A stretch of DNA of 64,000 nt from NCBI GenBank assembly GCA_028291515.1, contig JAQGHU010000069.1:1-64000 (forward strand), read 5' to 3'. Source of the stretch: Schlesneria sp. Lineage in GTDB: Bacteria; Planctomycetota; Planctomycetia; Planctomycetales; Planctomycetaceae. Positions 58,841 to 64,000 of the stretch are shown piece after piece. Within the stretch, counting starts at the first letter, position 1, and the number at the start of each line of letters is the position of its first letter. The notes below the pieces were generated by a model, which worked only from the letters and a program-made list of their open reading frames with translations, was not told the DNA's origin and made no database searches. The translations under genes and the position numbers were made by a program.

Positions 58841-60256
58841 ATGATGCAACGACGCTGCTTGCTGCAATGCGCTGGCGGAGCCGGGTTCGCCCTGCTGACG
58901 CAGATCTTGCGGCAGCGGATTGCGTCGGGCAACGAGCGAGTCGTGAGCGAGGCGAAGTCTTCGGGACAGGTCTCTGCCGGATTTGGTCGCGCGAAGTCGG
59001 TGCTGGTGGTGATTGCGAGTGGCGGGCAGAGCCAACTGGAAACGTGGGATCCGCGACCAGACGCTCCTTCTCAAATCCGCGGTGCTTTCGGGGCGATCTC
59101 GACCGCTGTTCCCGGGACGATTCTCTGCGATCGGTTGCCGAAACTGGCTCGACTGGCGGACCGGTACGCGATCGTGAAATCGATGTCGCATGATGATCTT
59201 GATCATGGTTCGGCGTTGTATCTGGCACTCACGGGAGTTTATCACTCGCGCTTGTCGTCGAACCCGCCGCCTCGAGAAACGGATCATCCATTCTATGGCT
59301 GCGTGCTGGAGCAGCAGCGTCCGGCGACGACGTTTCTGCGGTCTTCGGTGATCCTCAACGGGCCTGCGATGGTTCCCTTTGAGCCCGGGCCGGGACAATA
59401 CGCCGGGTTGCTGGGTCGGCAGTACGATTCACTGATCATCGGTGACATTGCCACCGATCGCCCTGCCCTGCCGGGACTGGAACAACTGGACGATGTCGAT
59501 GCGAGAAGGCACCTGAAGCGGCAGCGGTTGCTGTCGGAGTTGCAGCGTCTGCGAATCTCCAGTTCGTCGCGAACTGCCGACATGGAGACGATCTATCAAC
59601 AGGCGTTTGGAATGCTCGATCGACCCGCGGCGCGACAGGCACTCGATTTGAACGCCGAGCCGGCGAAGATTCGAGATCGTTATGGACGACATCGTCCAGG
59701 TCAGGCCTGTCTCTTGGGGCGGCGTTTGATCGAAGCGGGCGTACCGCTGGTCACGGTCGTCTGGAATCACTCGAATCGCGGTCAGGATCGAGACCCTGAC
59801 GATCTGGATCAGCATGGCTGGGATACTCACAATGACATCTTCGATGTGATGGGGAAGTCGTTGTTGCCTCGATTCGATCAGAGCTTTTCGGCGCTCTTGG
59901 AAGACATGGACCAGCGGGGCCTGTTGGAAAGCACGCTGGTCATTTGTATGGGCGAGTTTGGTCGGGCTCCGCTGGTGGCGCTGGAGCGAAACTTCGCAGG
60001 GGCGACACCCGGCCGCAAGCATTGGGCGGCGGCGTATTCGATCGTGTTCGCCGGTGCGGGCGTGCGTGGCGGTGCGGTGATTGGCGCGACAGATCGTCAT
60101 GCGGCCTATCCGGTCTCGGCGAAGTACGGTCCGTGGGACGTGACGGCCACGATTTTTTACGCGCTGGGAATTGATCCGGGCAGCCACTTTCACGACAGTG
60201 CCAACCGGCCTTACCCGATCAGTTCGGGGCAGCCAATTGCGGCACTGTATGAGTAG
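58841..60256 (+). CDS. DUF1501 domain protein with Tat-type leader
   Basis: 471 residues from ATG 58841. The leader 'MMQRRCLLQCAGGAGFALL' has a twin-arginine pattern, so it is probably exported folded. The DUF1501 domain fills the rest: 'KSVLVVIASGGQSQLETWDPRPDAPSQIRGAFGAISTAVPG', 'DHGSALYLALTG', 'ETDHPFYGCVLE', '(D)QHGWDTHNDIF', 'VICMGEFGRAPL', 'GRKHWAAAYSIVFAGAGVRGGAVIGATDR'. DUF1501 proteins belong to the alkaline-phosphatase-like fold and are a planctomycete marker, usually paired with DUF1549/DUF1553 genes. Here it is unpaired. It is followed by an esterase gene. Confidence 0.9.
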   Translation: MMQRRCLLQCAGGAGFALLTQILRQRIASGNERVVSEAKSSGQVSAGFGRAKSVLVVIASGGQSQLETWDPRPDAPSQIRGAFGAISTAVPGTILCDRLPKLARLADRYAIVKSMSHDDLDHGSALYLALTGVYHSRLSSNPPPRETDHPFYGCVLEQQRPATTFLRSSVILNGPAMVPFEPGPGQYAGLLGRQYDSLIIGDIATDRPALPGLEQLDDVDARRHLKRQRLLSELQRLRISSSSRTADMETIYQQAFGMLDRPAARQALDLNAEPAKIRDRYGRHRPGQACLLGRRLIEAGVPLVTVVWNHSNRGQDRDPDDLDQHGWDTHNDIFDVMGKSLLPRFDQSFSALLEDMDQRGLLESTLVICMGEFGRAPLVALERNFAGATPGRKHWAAAYSIVFAGAGVRGGAVIGATDRHAAYPVSAKYGPWDVTATIFYALGIDPGSHFHDSANRPYPISSGQPIAALYE

Positions 60257-60302
60257 CTGGTGACGGGCTTTGATCAATACAACTCTGATGAATGGAACTT
60301 CT

Positions 60303-61541
60303 ATGCGTTGGGCAGTCATGTTCTGTTGGCAACTGCTGGTCATCGGTTGCGTCTTCTCGTCGAACGTGCTGGGTGCTGATAATGCGTCATCCAAGACCAG
60401 CGGCGTCTCGTTCGATTTGAAGGAGCTTTCCAAGACGCCGGAGGTGTTTGCCGCGGATGATCTGCAGGTGGAAGGTGTGAAGGCATTCTATTACGCCGGG
60501 CTGCCCTATCATGGCAAGCCGACTCGAGTCTTTGCGTATTACGGCGTGCCGAAAGTGGAACCGGGCAACGAGGGCAAGAAGTTTCCGGCCATGGTACTGA
60601 TTCATGGCGGCGGCGGCACGGCGTTTGATCGCTGGGTGAAGGTGTGGAATGAGCGCGGTTACGCGGCGATTGCGATGGATCTGTGCGGCTGCATTCCCGT
60701 CGGAACCTATGGCAACTGGAAGCGACACGAACAAGGTGGCCCACCAGGTTGGGATGCGAGTTTCGGGCAACTCGATGATCCGATCGAAGACCAGTGGACG
60801 TATCAGGCGGTCAGTGCTGCCGCGCTAGCTCATTCGTTGATCCGGTCGTATCCCGAAGTCGATGTGGAACGAACGGGCGTGACGGGGATCTCGTGGGGTG
60901 GATATCTGACGTGCATCGTTTCCGGAGTGGACTCGCGTTTCAAATTGGCTTCGCCAGTCTATGGCTGCGGATACCTCGGCGAGAACTCGGCGTGGTTGTC
61001 GAATCTTGAGAAACTGGGGCCTGAGAAGGCTGGTCTATGGCTGAAGCAGTGGGATCCGTCGGTCTATCTACCCAACGCCAAAATGCCGCTGCTGTGGGTG
61101 AACGGAACGAATGACTTCGCGTACCCGATGGATTCGTGGCAGAAGTCGTATCGCCTGCCGAAGGGCGAACAAACACTTTGCTTGCGAGTCCGCATGCCAC
61201 ACGGGCACGGTCCGGCTGGTGAGAACCCCGAAGAGATCCGCGTCTTTGCCGATTCCATTTTGAAGCAGCAGAAGCCACTACCGCGGATCGTCGAGCAAGG
61301 GGTTGCTGGCGATGAAGCTTGGGCGAAGTTTGAGTCGTCCGTGCCGATTGCGATTGCGGAACTGGCTTGGACAAAAGACTCAGGCCGATGGCAGGATCGC
61401 AAGTGGGAGCAGTCCCCGGCGATGGTGGATGTTGCGGCAGGTAGAGTCTCGGCGAATGTCCCGGCTGAGGCGAAGGTCTTCTATCTGAATCTGTTTGATG
61501 AGCGGAAGTGTGCGGTGAGTAGTCAGCAGGTTGAGAGGTAG
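60303..61541 (+). CDS. Secreted alpha/beta hydrolase (acetyl-xylan esterase-like)
   Basis: 412 residues from ATG 60303, with a signal peptide (MRWAVMFCWQLLVIGCVFSSNVLGA). The hydrolase core has the oxyanion 'VLIHGGGGTAFDRW', the nucleophile elbow 'GVTGISWGGYLTCI' (G-x-S-W-G), the acid Asp in 'LLWVNGTNDFAYP', and His in 'RMPHGHGPAGE'. 'WNERGYAAIAMDLCG' is typical of dienelactone-hydrolase/acetyl-xylan-esterase branches. It likely deacylates an external ester, perhaps a plant or algal polysaccharide. It is encoded 46 bp after the DUF1501 gene on the same strand. Confidence 0.85.
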   Translation: MRWAVMFCWQLLVIGCVFSSNVLGADNASSKTSGVSFDLKELSKTPEVFAADDLQVEGVKAFYYAGLPYHGKPTRVFAYYGVPKVEPGNEGKKFPAMVLIHGGGGTAFDRWVKVWNERGYAAIAMDLCGCIPVGTYGNWKRHEQGGPPGWDASFGQLDDPIEDQWTYQAVSAAALAHSLIRSYPEVDVERTGVTGISWGGYLTCIVSGVDSRFKLASPVYGCGYLGENSAWLSNLEKLGPEKAGLWLKQWDPSVYLPNAKMPLLWVNGTNDFAYPMDSWQKSYRLPKGEQTLCLRVRMPHGHGPAGENPEEIRVFADSILKQQKPLPRIVEQGVAGDEAWAKFESSVPIAIAELAWTKDSGRWQDRKWEQSPAMVDVAAGRVSANVPAEAKVFYLNLFDERKCAVSSQQVER

Positions 61542-61849
61542 AGACCAAGCGTTCCGAAGTCTTCACACGCCCTACATCTCTCTTGTTTCAATCTGCGTAC
61601 TTCTGCGAAATCTGCGGATCAGAATTTATATCCGCAGATGACGCAGATTTATCAGATTTGAAGACGAAATCCTGTGAGACGGAAGATTGTCAGCTTGAGG
61701 AGTCCGTTGCCTGTCCGAAGACACGGTCTTGTCGTGGACTCCAAGACCGTGGTACCCACCCGCGTACAACGGGCTGAGACTGCAAAGCCATTGGGCTTAC
61801 GCCGCCCCGCTCAGGAAGAAGCAGAGTTCTCCCCTCGGATCACTTGTCG
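61542..61849. other. Spacer with repeats
   Basis: About 300 bp. 'tccgcagatgacgcagattt' type units, direct and inverted, lie at 61580-61665. GACACGG hairpin copy 5 (61720-61757) has perfect ten-base arms CACGGTCTTG and CAAGACCGTG. There is no gene. Confidence 0.65.
61720..61757. repeat. GACACGG hairpin repeat, copy 5
   Basis: The most symmetric copy of the family: CACGGTCTTG, ten bases, CAAGACCGTG, then GTACCC. Located between the esterase gene and the convergent lipoprotein gene, where a transcription barrier would be useful. Confidence 0.7.
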
Positions 61850-62320
61850 TCAGTTGGCGGTCACATTGAGGACGATGTCCTTGGTGGGCTTGTCGACTGT
61901 GGCCGTCAGTTCTGATGTTGCTGGGTTGGCGAACTTGGGGGCGACTTCGGAGATTTCCTCGTAGACCGGCGCGATGGCTCCTCCGTCGCCGGGCTTGATC
62001 ATCTTGCGCTCGATCTTTTTCACGGAGATCTGATAGCGGCCAGGTGGGACTCCGTCGCCCTCTTTGAAGGTGGTCAGTTTAAAGCGGCCAGTGCTGTCGG
62101 TCTGGGCTGAGGCGCCAGGCTTGGCTGTTGATGTGCCGTCGCTCTCTGGTGAGAAAGAGACGATTGCTCCGCTGAGCGGTTTCTGATCGAGCGTCACCAC
62201 GCCTGACACGGCGACGATTGCCGGGCGCTTGTCTGTCCAGCGATCATTCGCCGCTCCGGAACAGCCCACGAATAGACAAACAAGGATCAGCCGTAGGAAG
62301 AGGAGTAAACATCGAGGCAC
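61850..62320 (-). CDS. Lipoprotein with carboxypeptidase-regulatory-like (Ig-type) domain
   Basis: 156 residues with a GTG start (AGGAGAG upstream). A lipobox 'LFVGC' at Cys20 ends the signal peptide. 'AIVAVSGVVTLDQKPLSGAIVSFSPES', then 'TDSTGRFKLTTFKEGDGVPPGRYQISVKK', is the carboxypeptidase-regulatory-like/transthyretin pattern common in small planctomycete lipoproteins. These genes usually follow a DUF1559 gene, as here (65 bp apart). Confidence 0.88.
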   Translation of the reverse strand: MPRCLLLFLRLILVCLFVGCSGAANDRWTDKRPAIVAVSGVVTLDQKPLSGAIVSFSPESDGTSTAKPGASAQTDSTGRFKLTTFKEGDGVPPGRYQISVKKIERKMIKPGDGGAIAPVYEEISEVAPKFANPATSELTATVDKPTKDIVLNVTAN

Positions 62321-62385
62321 GAGCGGACTCTCCTGAACGTACTAATAGTAATTGTGCAGACTTTGCGCAGCGTCGCAGATGAGTC

Positions 62386-63414
62386 TTAGAAGTCACCGAG
62401 GACTTCGCCGCCCTGCTTGGATCCCAAGGCACCCCAGACTCCGTAAGGGCTGGGGCCGCTGGTGACGGGTGGCGTTGTTTGAGTCCCTGCGTCGATGTTT
62501 TCGCTGATGAATCGGACGGACCCGTCGGCCAGCAAAGCGTGGACCCCACCTGAATGGCGACTGGACGCAGTGTAGTAGCCGTCCCCCTCGTCCGATCCGC
62601 CATAGCACTGGGCTTTATTTGGCGGCAGCATCGTGGAGAACGAACTGAACGACGAACCACCGTCATTCCATCGCAATCCCGTGTTTGTCACGGGTGAGGC
62701 ACCATAGCCGGTCGCTGTTGAGTAGTAGGCCGCACAGTCGGCCGGGCTAGATCCGTATCCATTGTGCATGTTGTAGATATCTTTGTCCGAAGAGGGATAC
62801 GCACGTTCTGAGACAGCGATTGTGTTCGAAGCGCCATCGACCATGTCGCGCATGCGAACGCTGGATTGGTACGAGAACATCCCGCGTGGATCGCGGATGT
62901 TGGTATGGAACGAGTCGCCCGCACAGAAGGCGTAGTTCGACTGCCCGAATGAGTACTGGTTTGAAGACTGGTAATGAGGGGGTGAAGTGGGACATTGCAA
63001 TGCGGTCAGCCGCACCTTCCAACCCGCAAACCCTGAGTCCCATGGCGAGTAGTTGATGCCGACTGACTGGATATTGGCATACAGCGGAGCCTGATCAATG
63101 CCGGGAAGCAACGCGACGGCTGCGCTGATTCTCGCGTACTGCGGGCCGACACAGCCAAAGGAACAACCACTGCCGGCACCTGTCGATGCCGAAGGAAAGA
63201 CGTTGTAGGTGTCGTGATAATTGTGAAGTGCCAGGCCAAGTTGTTTCAAGTTGTTCTTGCACTGGGTTCGTCGCGCCGCCTCGCGTGCCTGTTGCACGGC
63301 CGGCAACAGTAAGGCGATCAAGACCGCAATGATTGCGATGACGACCAGCAGTTCAATCAGAGTGAATCCGCGCTTTCGCGTCGCCGCAGAATGATGTCGA
63401 CTAGACCCCAGCAT
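62386..63414 (-). CDS. DUF1559 protein with type II secretion/prepilin N-terminus
   Basis: 342 residues. The prepilin-type processing site is '[40 protein letters not shown]'. The DUF1559 body follows: '[23 protein letters not shown]', '[10 protein letters not shown]', and the terminal '[23 protein letters not shown]'. DUF1559 proteins are a planctomycete hallmark, thought to be pseudopilin-like exported fibres or surface proteins of unknown function. It is in one operon with the small lipoprotein downstream. Confidence 0.95.
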   Translation of the reverse strand: MLGSSRHHSAATRKRGFTLIELLVVIAIIAVLIALLLPAVQQAREAARRTQCKNNLKQLGLALHNYHDTYNVFPSASTGAGSGCSFGCVGPQYARISAAVALLPGIDQAPLYANIQSVGINYSPWDSGFAGWKVRLTALQCPTSPPHYQSSNQYSFGQSNYAFCAGDSFHTNIRDPRGMFSYQSSVRMRDMVDGASNTIAVSERAYPSSDKDIYNMHNGYGSSPADCAAYYSTATGYGASPVTNTGLRWNDGGSSFSSFSTMLPPNKAQCYGGSDEGDGYYTASSRHSGGVHALLADGSVRFISENIDAGTQTTPPVTSGPSPYGVWGALGSKQGGEVLGDF

Positions 63415-63674
63415 GCGTGACTTCCTTCGAATTCAGACGGTCAGTTTGTCGAGCCCAAGTTGGCTGGTGGCAAAATGAAGCAACCGTTATGCCCACGTAC
63501 ACGGTCAAGGTGCCGAATCTCGCAAGTCGCAAAGAACTGCCAATTGAGCGCAAACGGCTGACAACTGTTATCATCCCGGCTTGTGGGATGCCGAAATGCC
63601 CGCGAGTTGGCGCGTGTCAGTCCGTGTTCAGTCGTGCCGCAATGCGCGACATCTTAAGAAGCGAGTCACCAGAG

Positions 63675-64000
63675 TTACTGAACTGAATTACCTACGGCAG
63701 CTCGATGAGCCTGTCGGTATTCGCGTGGCGACATCTCGCGTAACTGTCGAAACCGCCGGGCGAAGCTGGAAGGGCTGTTGAATCCAACGGCGTCAAAGAT
63801 TTCGGTCACAGGGGTCTCTGTCTGAATCAGCATTCGACACGCCAGGCTGATACGCAGTTCGGCCAGATAATCCATGACTGTTTTGCCGGTGGCCTGGCGA
63901 AAGAAGCGACTAAAGGCCGAGCCGTTCATGCCGGCGAGCTTCGCCAACTCCTGGTGGGTGAGGTTGGCGTTACGATAGCGTTCACCGATCAGCCCACAGA
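63675..64000 (-). CDS. AraC-family transcriptional regulator, partial (5' end beyond the window)
   Basis: The C-terminal DNA-binding part is present and the frame stays open to the window edge ('CGLIGERYRNANLTHQELAKLAGMNGSAFSRFFRQATGKTVMDYLAELRISLACRMLIQTETPVTEIFDAVGFNSPSSFARRFRQLREMSPREYRQ'). Both helix-turn-helix motifs of AraC are visible, including the conserved 'IxDVGFxSxSSFxRxFR'-like segment. The ligand-binding half is not in the window. Confidence 0.92.
   Translation of the reverse strand, partial: CGLIGERYRNANLTHQELAKLAGMNGSAFSRFFRQATGKTVMDYLAELRISLACRMLIQTETPVTEIFDAVGFNSPSSFARRFRQLREMSPREYRQAHRAAVGNSVQ

Noticed and set aside
59429-60433. 334-codon minus-strand frame opposite the DUF1501 gene
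   Set aside because: Antisense of a clear DUF1501 protein; no motif.

Overview
The window looks like the chromosome of a planctomycete (Planctomycetota, probably order Planctomycetales). The evidence is a DUF1559 protein with a prepilin-type N-terminus, a DUF1501 protein, secreted sulfatase, SASA-type esterase and FAD-dependent hydrolase-type proteins, PQQ-propeller/EF-hand proteins, a BatA/von Willebrand factor membrane protein, long signal-peptide TPR proteins, and many A-T rich or palindromic intergenic repeats. The genus cannot be fixed from the sequence alone.

Layout. 0.2-9 kb: a glycosyltransferase, a VWA membrane protein with a small coupled partner, a secreted FAD oxidoreductase, an SRPBCC protein and htpG. 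9.6-16.2 kb: a MarR regulator with two candidate operators that link it to an MFS transporter plus redoxin pair, a large TPR protein and an N-formylglutamate-amidohydrolase-like protein. 16.2-21.3 kb: two tandem paralogous secreted NPCBM-type proteins. 21.4-22.2 kb: a two-gene nucleotidyltransferase-fold pair. 22.4-27.3 kb: an XRE-cupin regulator facing a threonine-catabolism cluster (tdh, a cysteine-synthase-like PLP enzyme, a TPR protein, kbl). 28.8-31 kb: a non-coding repeat hub. 31-33.3 kb: five tandem copies of a small two-helix membrane protein; a sixth, frameshifted copy lies at 50.9-51.3 kb and a 3' relic at 49.2 kb.

33.8-38.1 kb is the most striking locus. It encodes a three-gene Lamassu/ABC-3C-like defence module: a DUF4297/Cap4-like nuclease effector, a middle component, and an SMC/Rad50-like ATPase with a cysteine hook. 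A free-standing DUF3427-like protein follows and abuts an HNH endonuclease gene that has lost its 5' end and its catalytic core. 38.4-42.5 kb then carries repeats, kup, and a REP-associated tyrosine transposase (RAYT) bracketed by its likely REP palindromes.

42.4-53.9 kb holds small genes, a CheY-like receiver protein, an ABM monooxygenase, a sulfatase, a HEPN-like protein, an LRR protein, nadV-type NAMPT, a CpsB-type phosphatase and a two-domain SASA esterase whose second domain lacks the serine. 54.3-55.6 kb is a roughly 1.3-kb island at tRNA-Lys(CTT), flanked by a 20-bp copy of the tRNA 3' end and carrying one Mrr-like nuclease-fold gene. 55.8-64 kb returns to typical planctomycete secreted and surface proteins and ends in a partial AraC regulator.

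All functional names rest on reading motifs by eye; no database search was run.
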